This document shows positions 1 to 7,510 of a stretch of DNA of 64,000 nt, piece after piece (within the stretch, counting starts at the first letter, position 1; every line of letters starts with the position of its first letter). Location of the stretch: positions 1 to 64,000 of the forward strand of contig CALWPY010000011.1 in assembly GCA_944383545.1 (NCBI GenBank). Direction: 5' to 3'. This DNA is from an uncultured Lachnospiraceae bacterium (GTDB taxonomy: Bacteria; Bacillota; Clostridia; Lachnospirales; Lachnospiraceae). Under the pieces are notes generated by a model. That model was given only the letters and a program-made list of their open reading frames with translations, was not told the origin of the DNA and made no database searches. Made by a program: the position numbers and the translations under genes.

Positions 1-303
1 GTGGCATACCCTGTGGTCTCATCTGCGGTTGTTGCGGCATTGGACCTCCCTGCATCTGTGGCATACCCTGCGGTCTCATCTGCGGTTGTTGCGGCATTGG
101 ACCTGCCTGCATTTGTGGCATACCCTGTGGTCTCATCTGCGGTTGTTGCGGCATTGCTCCTCCCTGCATTTGTGGCATACCCTGTGGCCTCATCTGCGGT
201 TGTTGCGACATTGCTCCTCCCTGCATTTGTGGCATACCCTGTGGCCTCATCTGCGGTTGTTGCGGCATTGGACCTCCCTGCATCTGTGGCATACCCTGTG
301 GAT
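1..303 (-). repeat. 57-bp coding tandem repeat, five full units plus a partial sixth
   Basis: Units begin at 1, 58, 115, 172, 229 and 286, an exact 57-base period. They differ by a few substitutions and encode a 19-residue unit rich in Q, P, M and G. The array reaches the window edge, so the total copy number is unknown. The period is a multiple of three, so copy-number changes keep the reading frame. Confidence 0.95.
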
Positions 304-949
304 TCGGCTGGAAATTATTGCTTTGAGCTCTGTTTCTCATAACATCCACTTTATTTACCCTTGTATCCTGCATTGATGCAGAATTAATACTAATTTCTTC
401 CATAATGGTATCTAATACAATATTTACACCATTTACAGAGAAATTATCTGCATTTATTGCATTTAAAATTCTTGCAACATAATTATCTCTGTCTTCTTCT
501 CTAAATTTTATATGTGATAATGCCGTTCTGAAAAATCCTGATATTTCCGATATTTCAATAGCAGACTGTTTTACAGGATTAAGTATACATGTAATCTCCA
601 GATTTTCAGGATTAACAAATATATATTCCAAATCTTTAACGATATAGCTTACAGGAATTCCCTGCTGACCTATTGCAAATGCATTGGTAATTCCATGCAT
701 TAGTTTAAGAGTCTCCGTTTTACTTAACGGACGCCTTATAAACATGCTGAAAGACGGCATCTCAGATATGCTGCTTATTACACTTCTTTTTCCATTGCTT
801 TCAACATATTGAAGTGGTGCTATGCCCGAAACCTGCATAGTCTTCAATTTTTCTATTACTCGTTCATCAATAACTTCCCCAAATTCCAAATCGGAAACAA
901 GTTTTAATAACCCCATTTGTTTTTCAACAAGTATTTTACCGTTCTTCAT
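1..949 (-). CDS. DUF6382-type protein with Q/P/M-rich tandem repeats (3' end outside window)
   Basis: Partial: the gene starts with ATG at 947-949, preceded by an excellent AGGAGGT site, and stays open to the left edge (316 codons visible). The first ~200 residues resemble the N-terminal part of the FHA protein at 2338-4062 (shared pattern PL..., then VSYI/LSYI, then IFVNPENLEI versus MYIDPDNLEI), which I recognise as the DUF6382 family of Clostridia. After about residue 210 it becomes a low-complexity Q/P/M/G tract made of 19-residue repeats (MPQMQGGPMPQQPQMRPQG). Family members often end in an FHA domain, so the missing C-terminus may carry one; that is inference. No signal peptide or membrane segment is visible. 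Probably a cytoplasmic signalling or scaffold protein; function unknown. Confidence 0.8.
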   Translation of the reverse strand, partial: MKNGKILVEKQMGLLKLVSDLEFGEVIDERVIEKLKTMQVSGIAPLQYVESNGKRSVISSISEMPSFSMFIRRPLSKTETLKLMHGITNAFAIGQQGIPVSYIVKDLEYIFVNPENLEITCILNPVKQSAIEISEISGFFRTALSHIKFREEDRDNYVARILNAINADNFSVNGVNIVLDTIMEEISINSASMQDTRVNKVDVMRNRAQSNNFQPNPQGMPQMQGGPMPQQPQMRPQGMPQMQGGAMSQQPQMRPQGMPQMQGGAMPQQPQMRPQGMPQMQAGPMPQQPQMRPQGMPQMQGGPMPQQPQMRPQGMP

Positions 950-1050
950 GATTACCTCCTCTATTTCTTACATTCGCAGTACATTAAAATAGCACACTTA
1001 AAATGCAAAAAAACATCTAACTCCCACAATTCATAAAAACTTTAATAAAT

Positions 1051-1079
1051 ATTATAATTATAATAAGCAAGAGCGTCAA
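1051..1079 (-). promoter_or_regulatory. Sigma-A-type promoter for the DUF6382 repeat protein
   Basis: On the minus strand, -35 TTGACG (1074-1079) and -10 TATAAT (1051-1056) are separated by exactly 17 bases, about 100 bases upstream of the ATG at 949. Confidence 0.6.
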
Positions 1080-1123
1080 CAACATAAGTCAAAGTTTAAT
1101 ATCAATTTAACAATAATATATAT

Positions 1124-2227
1124 TTAATGTACCTGATATCCGGCAGGTTTATCTTTAAATGTGCTTATGACTCCCAGAATAATTCCTACGGCAATAGCCA
1201 GCGCTCCCACGCCCATCATACTTATAAAATGACTTGAGCATACAATCAGCCATATAAATGCTGCAAGCGCTATTATCATACTTATAAGCTTTGCTCTTTT
1301 ACTATTTATAACCGTAAATATAAGCATTGCAATTCCGCAAAGTATAAATATCCAAGGTGTAATCATAAGGGCAACTTCACCATTTACCAGAAGATGAAGT
1401 GTACCTGAAATTTCATCAGCTAAATCGCTGTCCACTTCAAGTCCATTTGAATTAAGCTCTCTGAGTCCATATGCCAAATAGGCATCTATCTCCTCTACTG
1501 CGTCCTTTAAATCTGATTTTCTTACACCATTGTCATCTGCTATATCAATGATATCATCGCTCAAATCATAAAGCTCAAATAAATTTAATCCGTCACTTAC
1601 GCTTATATCAATATCCGAGCCCAAACTGTCGGATATTCCAAAATCAGAATAATCGTCATAATCATAAGAATTACCCTCTAATAAACTGTTTAAAGACTGT
1701 CCTTTATATTCCACGTCAAAATGCATACTTGCAAAATTCATAAAAGGTGCAACAATAAATAGAACAGCAGCTATTATTCCAAACATACAAAATACGCTTA
1801 TTCCCATCTTTTTTACGCCTGTTGTGAACTGTCCTCCTACTGATTTTAGATTGTTCACTGCACCCTCAGCCGCCTTACGGACTTTCTGAAAATCGTCTGT
1901 CTGCACCTGTGGCTGCTGATAGTATTGATTTGTATTCTGATATCCCATATTTCCGCCCTGAGGACTCATGTTCTGATACCCCATATTTTGTCCCTGCGGA
2001 TTCATGTTCTGATATCCCATGTTTCCACTCTGAGGATTCATATTTTGATATCCCATATTTTGTTGCTGTGCATTCACGTCCTGATATCCCGTGTTTTGTT
2101 GCTGTACCTTATCCTGACTCTGATTATATGAATAATTACCCGCCTGTTCCGGCTGTTCTTTTCCGCATACGGTACAGAATTTTGCATTATCATTAATACT
2201 TCCACCGCAATAAACACATTGTTTCAT
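1124..2227 (-). CDS. Zinc-ribbon membrane protein with N/Q/M-rich repeats
   Basis: The N-terminus has a CxxC...CxxC zinc ribbon (CVYCGG, then CTVCGK 14 residues on), followed by five 12-residue repeats of the type QGQNMGYQNMNP, then a transmembrane helix (ISVFCMFGIIAAVLFIVAPF), an acidic 150-residue region presumably outside the membrane, and two or three more hydrophobic helices near the C-terminus. I chose the ATG at 2225-2227: GGAGG lies nine bases upstream, whereas the upstream in-frame TTG at 2236 abuts the ribosome site. Zinc-ribbon plus membrane proteins of this layout are common in Lachnospiraceae and uncharacterised. The neighbours are DUF6382 proteins, and both classes carry low-complexity repeats, so a shared envelope-related role is possible but unproven. 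Confidence 0.85.
   Translation of the reverse strand: MKQCVYCGGSINDNAKFCTVCGKEQPEQAGNYSYNQSQDKVQQQNTGYQDVNAQQQNMGYQNMNPQSGNMGYQNMNPQGQNMGYQNMSPQGGNMGYQNTNQYYQQPQVQTDDFQKVRKAAEGAVNNLKSVGGQFTTGVKKMGISVFCMFGIIAAVLFIVAPFMNFASMHFDVEYKGQSLNSLLEGNSYDYDDYSDFGISDSLGSDIDISVSDGLNLFELYDLSDDIIDIADDNGVRKSDLKDAVEEIDAYLAYGLRELNSNGLEVDSDLADEISGTLHLLVNGEVALMITPWIFILCGIAMLIFTVINSKRAKLISMIIALAAFIWLIVCSSHFISMMGVGALAIAVGIILGVISTFKDKPAGYQVH
1925..2104 (-). repeat. 36-bp coding repeat (five 12-residue units)
   Basis: Five consecutive units matching QxxNMGYQNMNP within the zinc-ribbon membrane protein. The units have diverged slightly (NTGYQDVNA in the first, NMGYQNTNQ in the last), as expected of an older repeat array. 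Confidence 0.85.
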
Positions 2228-2285
2228 ATTTACCAACCTCCAAATTCTAATTTATACAATTTTCAAAATATATAATCTGCAACAA

Positions 2286-2326
2286 AAGACTGTGTCAGTA
2301 ATGCAAACTATTATAACACAGTCCTT
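2286..2326 (-). terminator. Terminator-like hairpin after the DUF6382-FHA gene
   Basis: GACTGTGT (2288-2295) pairs with ACACAGTC (2316-2323). On the minus strand the stem is followed by TTTTG. It lies just past the stop of the gene ending at 2338. The 20-base loop contains TATAAT on the minus strand, which could also serve as a -10 box for the gene starting at 2227. Confidence 0.5.
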
Positions 2327-2337
2327 TATTTATACGA

Positions 2338-4062
2338 TTACCTTATTTTAAATACAAACTCTTCATCTCCGAGTTTCACCTTACAATCATGCTTAAGAAG
2401 TGCTTCTTCGCCTTCTTCTACTCTTATTCCATCGACGTATGTATGATTTGTAGATTTATTATCCTTAATATAACAAGAGCCATCCTTCTGTAATATAATT
2501 GCATGCTGCCTGCTGACTGCCCCATTACCATCAATAGTATAATCCACTCCTCTGGATGCTTTACCTAATTTAAAGACAGGCTTAGTCAGCATTATTCTTT
2601 CTTCTGTATTGACTCTTACAAGATATGGAGATATTTTTAAAGTTCCGGTAGTCCCAAACATACTGTTATTTGCATTTGAAACACCCTTAAATAAGTTAGC
2701 TCCTCTTGCAGGTCTTATCGGAGTTGCCGCTTGTTTTTTCTTTTCTTCTTCGGCATCACTCAAAGTTTCTATTCCTTTTTCCGAAGTCTCCTCCTTCGCT
2801 TCTGTTTGCCCCATGTCTACTGCCTTTTCTTCATCAGCCTGCTTTTCAACTTCTTCTGATTCTTCCTGCTCGACTGCGGCATTTTGAATTATTGCAGCTC
2901 TGTTTACTTTAATTGTATTTTTCTTAATAACAGGTCGGCTTTCCAGCAGCTCATCCAATTCATCTAAAGAACGGATATGGTCAGAATGCGCCTCTTCTTT
3001 AACCGTCTTTGCAATCGGCATATCACCATTTACAATTCTTTCAAGCCTTGCCTTTATCTGTTCTATTGTTTCACCTGATGCAGGAGCTTTTTCATTTAAT
3101 TTAACACGTGATATATTTTTGTTTATTTCCTGTTTATCTGAAACTTCATCCTTTTCTTCAGTTTTCTCAGTTCCGGCAGTTTCTGTCTCTTCCTGAATCG
3201 TCTGTGTCTTAGTTTCAGAATTATTCTGTGTCAATGAATCTTCTGTCTTGGCTTCATCAGATTCTTCCGTCTTCAAAATTCCTTCAGGAATTACCGTTCC
3301 GGTTTGTTCAAAATTTTCCTCAAATTCTTCATCATCATCTCCGATTTCAGGAAGTACATCATCAGAGCTGTCAAGACTGTTTATAAAATCGCTTATTCCT
3401 TCTTTTTTCTCCCCGCTCTCAACCTGCTCTTCTTCAACTGTATTAACTACTTCCGCTCCGTCTTCCGATTCAATCACATTCTCGTCGGAATGCTCAAGTC
3501 CCGAGTCTTCCATTATGGCCTCAACAAGCCCTATAAGCCCTCTGAGATTAAATGTATCACTGTTAATATATGTTAATAGCTTTCCTACATAACTCAAATC
3601 TTCTTCTACATCATACTTTAAATTTGCCAGAAACTGTCTGACAAACCCTTTAAATTCTGTTGAAATTGCCGTTTCACTTTCTACCGGAAGGCAGATAAAT
3701 TTAATTTCCAGATTATCAGGGTCTATATACATAAACCCTTTATTAAGCAAAATATAAGACAAATGAATTGCCTGTTCCTTGCAGCTCACCATTGCAAGTG
3801 CAATATTTCTTAAAATATTAAGCACCTTTTCACAGTTCATAACGCCGGAAATATATTTTTCAAGAGGCATTCTGCCGGTAACATCATATGTGAGGTAGTC
3901 ATAATCATCATCTTCCTCATATATAATATCAATAAGCTCTTTTATATGATTTTCTTCACAAAAATCCAAAACCTCTTCGTCAATCTCACAGCCTTCCCCA
4001 ACAATATAAGTAAGATAACGCTCCCGTCCGATATTTTTTGCTCTGAAACTAAAACTTCTCAT
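2338..4062 (-). CDS. DUF6382 and FHA domain protein
   Basis: 574 residues. The N-terminal ~200 residues are the DUF6382-type domain. A long acidic Glu/Ser/Thr-rich linker (~200-480) follows, then a C-terminal FHA domain (~490-574) with the core pattern LGKASRG...VSRQHA...NKSTNHTYVDG. FHA domains bind phosphothreonine peptides, so this is probably a cytoplasmic reader of Ser/Thr kinase signalling; no kinase lies in the window. It starts 23 bases after the mltG stop with a strong AGGAGG site, so the two are probably co-transcribed. A relative with a shorter linker and membrane helices closes the Tad locus (14364-15584). Partner and substrate are not known. Confidence 0.85.
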   Translation of the reverse strand: MRSFSFRAKNIGRERYLTYIVGEGCEIDEEVLDFCEENHIKELIDIIYEEDDDYDYLTYDVTGRMPLEKYISGVMNCEKVLNILRNIALAMVSCKEQAIHLSYILLNKGFMYIDPDNLEIKFICLPVESETAISTEFKGFVRQFLANLKYDVEEDLSYVGKLLTYINSDTFNLRGLIGLVEAIMEDSGLEHSDENVIESEDGAEVVNTVEEEQVESGEKKEGISDFINSLDSSDDVLPEIGDDDEEFEENFEQTGTVIPEGILKTEESDEAKTEDSLTQNNSETKTQTIQEETETAGTEKTEEKDEVSDKQEINKNISRVKLNEKAPASGETIEQIKARLERIVNGDMPIAKTVKEEAHSDHIRSLDELDELLESRPVIKKNTIKVNRAAIIQNAAVEQEESEEVEKQADEEKAVDMGQTEAKEETSEKGIETLSDAEEEKKKQAATPIRPARGANLFKGVSNANNSMFGTTGTLKISPYLVRVNTEERIMLTKPVFKLGKASRGVDYTIDGNGAVSRQHAIILQKDGSCYIKDNKSTNHTYVDGIRVEEGEEALLKHDCKVKLGDEEFVFKIR

Positions 4063-4085
4063 TCTGTTCCCTCCTAAGCCTACTT

Positions 4086-5147
4086 TTATTCATCAACAAC
4101 CTGTGTCTCAATATGTTCCTCGTATGTTTCAGTAAATACATGCGTACCCAGTTCTTCATTATCTACATGATAGAAATAATAATTATGCTCCTCCGGATAT
4201 AAAACCGCTTTTATGCAATCCAGTCCCGGGTTACATATAGGCCCAACTGGTAATCCTGTATATTTATAGGTATTATAAGGTGATTCCAGTTCAGTTTCCG
4301 CATAAGTTATGGTTGATTTATTGTACATACCTTCCGTAAGAGGATATAACACACTTGGGCATACCTGAAGCGGCATACCGTCTTCCAGACGATTGTTCAT
4401 TACTCCTGCCACTATTGCCCTCTCCTCCGGCACCTTACATTCACGTTCCACGATAGATGCCCTTGTAATCAGCTCATAAGAATTATATCCCAACTCTTCG
4501 GCTCTCGTACGGATATCCTCTGTATAATAATTATCAAATGTCTCAAGCATCCACTCTACAAGTGATTCTGCTGTGGTTGTTTCATATATGTCATATGTTG
4601 CAGGGAAAAGATATCCTTCCAGTCTGTACCTCACATTTGCTCCCGCAGGCACATCAGCAAGATATGGAAAATCAGATGTGGTGACTGACTGTACCGCACT
4701 TATAAACTCTTCTTTTGTGCATATTCCCTGACTCTCACATCTGGCGGCAATCTGGTCTATTGTAAAGCCTTCCGGCACTACAAGCGTATCTATTACTTCA
4801 GGACCTTCATAAGAAGGGGACATGGCTTCCATCATATCAAGGGTATTCATTCCCGTATTCAACTCATAAGTTCCGCTTTGCAGTTTACCTCTGTACCCTG
4901 AATCCTGGGCACGCTTTACAAATGCTCCCTCAAATTCTATAAGGCCTGCTTTTTTTAATATGGCAGCAATCTCCTTTAAAGAAGCCCCGCTTGGAATTTC
5001 TACCGTCACGGTTTCACCGTCATATGTTTCAGTATTTGTATATTCCTCCTGATATGCTCTGTAATAATCCCTTGCGTAATCGACTATTACCAGAAACAAC
5101 GAGAAAAATGCTGCTATTACAATTATGGTTTTTACAATTTTTACCAA
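4086..5147 (-). CDS. mltG: Endolytic murein transglycosylase MltG (YceG-like)
   Basis: 353 residues: one N-terminal membrane anchor (IIVIAAFFSLFLVIVDYA), a LysM-like region, then the YceG catalytic domain with the conserved catalytic-Glu segment ITRASIVERE near residue 233 and the C-terminal motif YNTYKYTGLPVGPICNPG. MltG cleaves nascent glycan strands outside the membrane and is thought to set strand length during peptidoglycan synthesis. The start is TTG at 5145-5147, with GGGG about eight bases upstream; an in-frame TAA lies just before it and no ATG or GTG is available. It is upstream of the DUF6382-FHA gene in the same direction. Confidence 0.9.
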   Translation of the reverse strand: MVKIVKTIIVIAAFFSLFLVIVDYARDYYRAYQEEYTNTETYDGETVTVEIPSGASLKEIAAILKKAGLIEFEGAFVKRAQDSGYRGKLQSGTYELNTGMNTLDMMEAMSPSYEGPEVIDTLVVPEGFTIDQIAARCESQGICTKEEFISAVQSVTTSDFPYLADVPAGANVRYRLEGYLFPATYDIYETTTAESLVEWMLETFDNYYTEDIRTRAEELGYNSYELITRASIVERECKVPEERAIVAGVMNNRLEDGMPLQVCPSVLYPLTEGMYNKSTITYAETELESPYNTYKYTGLPVGPICNPGLDCIKAVLYPEEHNYYFYHVDNEELGTHVFTETYEEHIETQVVDE

Positions 5148-5204
5148 TTTCTTTACCCCATTATCAGTTTATTTTTATATATTGTGTCCCATATATGGAC
5201 ACAC

Positions 5205-5233
5205 TTGAAGTAATTTTACATTAATGTTATTAT
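5205..5233 (+). promoter_or_regulatory. Putative promoter of the cyclophilin gene
   Basis: TTGAAG (5205-5210), 17 bases, then TATTAT (5228-5233), about 45 bases upstream of the TTG start. Confidence 0.4.
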
Positions 5234-5277
5234 AGTAACATCTTTTATAAATAATTTCAAGAAAGGACTGATATATT

Positions 5278-5796
5278 TTGGCAAATCCTATTGCAACTAT
5301 TACAATGGAAAACGGAGACATCATGAAATTTGAACTTTATCCTGATATTGCCCCTAATACGGTTAAAAATTTTATTTCACTTGCAGGCAGTGGTTTTTAT
5401 GACGGGCTCATATTTCACAGGGTCATCAGCGGTTTTATGATTCAGGGAGGATGCCCTGACGGAAGAGGAACAGGAGGTCCCGGATATTCAATAAGGGGAG
5501 AATTTTCTTCCAACGGTTTTAAAAATAATCTGGCGCATACCCCGGGTGTAATTTCAATGGCACGCTCAATGATGCCTGATTCAGCCGGCTCCCAGTTTTT
5601 TATAATGCATAAAACCTCTCCACACTTAGATGGTCAGTATGCCGCTTTCGGAAAAATCACTGAGGGAATGGACGTGGTTAATAAAATAGCCGAGACACCT
5701 ACGGGATATGCAGACAGGCCCCTTAAGGAGCAGAAGATAAAAAGTATCACTGTAGATACCTTTGGTGAAGTTTACGACGAGCCGGAGAAGTTGTAA
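5278..5796 (+). CDS. Cyclophilin-type peptidyl-prolyl cis-trans isomerase
   Basis: 172 residues, the usual size for a single-domain bacterial cyclophilin without signal peptide. The active-site segments FHRVISGFMIQGG, SMARS...DSAGSQFFI and HLDGQYAAFGKI are all present. It catalyses proline isomerisation in the cytoplasm and assists folding. The start is TTG at 5278, preceded by GAAAGGA at a suitable distance; the next in-frame ATG lies within the first beta strand. It stands alone between divergent mltG and convergent lysA and ends at a strong bidirectional terminator. Confidence 0.95.
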   Translation: MANPIATITMENGDIMKFELYPDIAPNTVKNFISLAGSGFYDGLIFHRVISGFMIQGGCPDGRGTGGPGYSIRGEFSSNGFKNNLAHTPGVISMARSMMPDSAGSQFFIMHKTSPHLDGQYAAFGKITEGMDVVNKIAETPTGYADRPLKEQKIKSITVDTFGEVYDEPEKL

Positions 5797-5834
5797 ATTT
5801 AAATTTGTTTTTTGTGTTACCTGTTAAGCAAAAC

Positions 5835-5898
5835 AAGAGCCGGAACTATATTTATTATTTCAATCAAAATATAAATATAGTTCCGGCTCTTATTTTTT
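5835..5898. terminator. Bidirectional terminator between cyclophilin and lysA
   Basis: A perfect 21-base inverted repeat (5835-5855 with 5871-5891) with a 15-base loop is followed on the plus strand by a run of seven T. On the minus strand the stem is followed by a weaker TTGTTTT. It sits between convergent genes and probably serves both. Confidence 0.9.
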
Positions 5899-5929
5899 TC
5901 CGAAAGGCATGAATTTTATGGAAACGTGC

Positions 5930-7183
5930 TTAAATTACATTCCAGTAGCCTTCAAGTGTCGCAAAATAATCCTCCGGTGTCTCTGCTCTTCTTATCTGTG
6001 TCACGGATTTATCAGTACGAAGCAAAAGCTCAGCGGACTTAAGTTTTCCGTTATAATTATATCCCATTGCAAATCCATGGGCTCCTGTATCGTGTATTAC
6101 TATATAATCCCCCATATCAATCTTAGGGAGTTTTCTGTCTACCGCAAATTTATCATTATTTTCGCAGAGTGAGCCTGTTACATCATATACATGGTCACAT
6201 GGCATATTTTCTTTGCCAAGCACCGTAATATGATGGTATGCACCGTACATTGCAGGACGCATGAGGTTTACCGCACAGGCATCAACGCCAATATATTCCT
6301 TATAGATATGCTTTTCATGAATGGCAGTAGTAACCAGATGTCCGTAAGGAGCAAGCATAAATCTTCCCAGCTCTGTGTATATGCTTACGTCTCCCATTCC
6401 GGCAGGAACAAGTATTTCTTCAAATACCTTTCTTACACCTTCACCTATAGCCATTATGTCATTCGGCTCCTTATCAGGTGTGTATGGTATTCCCACTCCT
6501 CCTGATAGGTTGATAAAGCTTATCTTTACTCCTGCTTCTTTTTCTATCTCCACGGCGGTTTCAAATAATATTTTTGCAAGAGTAGGATAATATTCATTTG
6601 TAACGGTATTACTTGCAAGAAATGCATGCATGCCGAACTCTTTGGCTCCGAGTTCTTTTAAATCCTTATATGCCTGAATTATCTGCTCTTTTGTCATTCC
6701 ATACTTGGCATCTCCCGGATTGTCCATTATTGTGGTTGATATGGAAAATGTTCCGCCCGGATTGTAACGGCAGCTTATTCTTTCAGGTATTCCGCACGCC
6801 TCTTTTAAAAATTCAATGTGTGTATAATCATCCAGATTTATGGTTGCACCCAGCTTTCTTGCCAGTTTAAATTCCTCAGCCGGCGTATCATTTGAAGAAA
6901 ACATGATTTCCCTGCCTAAAATATTGCATTTTTCAGACATCAGAAGTTCAGTAAGCGATGAACAGTCAGTACCGCATCCCTCTTCATGCAGAATTTTTAA
7001 TATTGTAGGATTAGGTGTTGCCTTAACAGCAAAAAATTCTTTGTAGCCTTTATTCCATGCAAAAGCCTTTTTAAGCTTTCTTGCGTTTTCCCTGATTCCT
7101 TCCTCATCATAAATATGAAAAGGTGTAGGATATGTTTTTGTTATTTCATCTATCATTTCCTTAGTCACAAACGGTGTTTTCAT
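5930..7183 (-). CDS. lysA: Diaminopimelate decarboxylase
   Basis: 417 residues, a fold-type III PLP enzyme. FFAVKATPNP near residue 50 carries the PLP lysine. The glycine-rich phosphate-binding segment LSGGVGIPYTP and the C-terminal active-site segment TGSLCENNDKFA (Cys and Asp of the substrate pocket) agree with LysA rather than the alanine racemase branch. It decarboxylates meso-diaminopimelate to L-lysine in the cytoplasm. Carboxynorspermidine decarboxylase is a related alternative but fits the C-terminal motif less well. The ATG at 7183 has AAAGGA upstream and its own promoter at 7232-7260. Confidence 0.87.
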   Translation of the reverse strand: MKTPFVTKEMIDEITKTYPTPFHIYDEEGIRENARKLKKAFAWNKGYKEFFAVKATPNPTILKILHEEGCGTDCSSLTELLMSEKCNILGREIMFSSNDTPAEEFKLARKLGATINLDDYTHIEFLKEACGIPERISCRYNPGGTFSISTTIMDNPGDAKYGMTKEQIIQAYKDLKELGAKEFGMHAFLASNTVTNEYYPTLAKILFETAVEIEKEAGVKISFINLSGGVGIPYTPDKEPNDIMAIGEGVRKVFEEILVPAGMGDVSIYTELGRFMLAPYGHLVTTAIHEKHIYKEYIGVDACAVNLMRPAMYGAYHHITVLGKENMPCDHVYDVTGSLCENNDKFAVDRKLPKIDMGDYIVIHDTGAHGFAMGYNYNGKLKSAELLLRTDKSVTQIRRAETPEDYFATLEGYWNVI

Positions 7184-7231
7184 CTTTTTGTCCTTTCTGA
7201 AGCAATAAAGTCTTATATTTTTCTACGTTTT

Positions 7232-7260
7232 AGATTATTAAGATTTATCCGTTTTGTCAA
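7232..7260 (-). promoter_or_regulatory. Sigma-A-type promoter of lysA
   Basis: On the minus strand, TTGACA (7255-7260), 17 bases, TAATCT (7232-7237), about 50 bases upstream of the lysA ATG. Confidence 0.6.
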
Positions 7261-7280
7261 CTGTTATTTAGTTAAATCAC

Positions 7281-7323
7281 AAAAATGGAGCCCCATTACA
7301 TAAGATTTATGTAGTGGGGCTCC
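7281..7323 (-). terminator. Terminator of the 862-residue protein gene
   Basis: A 17-base stem (7287-7303 with 7307-7323, one G-T wobble pair) with a three-base loop. On the minus strand it is followed by ATTTTTG. It ends the leftward transcript from 7511-10486. Confidence 0.85.
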
Positions 7324-7510
7324 CAAAAATTTTGGGGGAAGGTATTATCCTTCTACGAGAAAATATTGAGTGCTTTGCACACAACCAACTGGAACATCTT
7401 TAAGATAACAATAATTTATGTAATTCTTAAGTCTTAACTGTGAATTTTTTTTGAATTACCATTGTTTTTTTGAACAGGTTGTGTAAATTCTGTTAAATCT
7501 TGTAATTATC
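7324..7510. other. AT-rich gap between the terminator and the 862-residue gene
   Basis: Together with the lysA promoter and the terminator this makes a gene-free stretch of about 327 bases. Apart from a small hairpin (GAAGG/CCTTC near 7338-7352) and T-rich tracts I see no gene, RNA or repeat. Confidence 0.5.

Noticed and set aside
1-303. CRISPR array
   Set aside because: Units are contiguous without spacers and encode a regular 19-residue repeat in frame.
1-376. Plus-strand open frames over the repeat array
   Set aside because: They mirror the 57-base coding repeat of the minus-strand gene, which has a start codon, ribosome site and promoter; the plus-strand frames have none.
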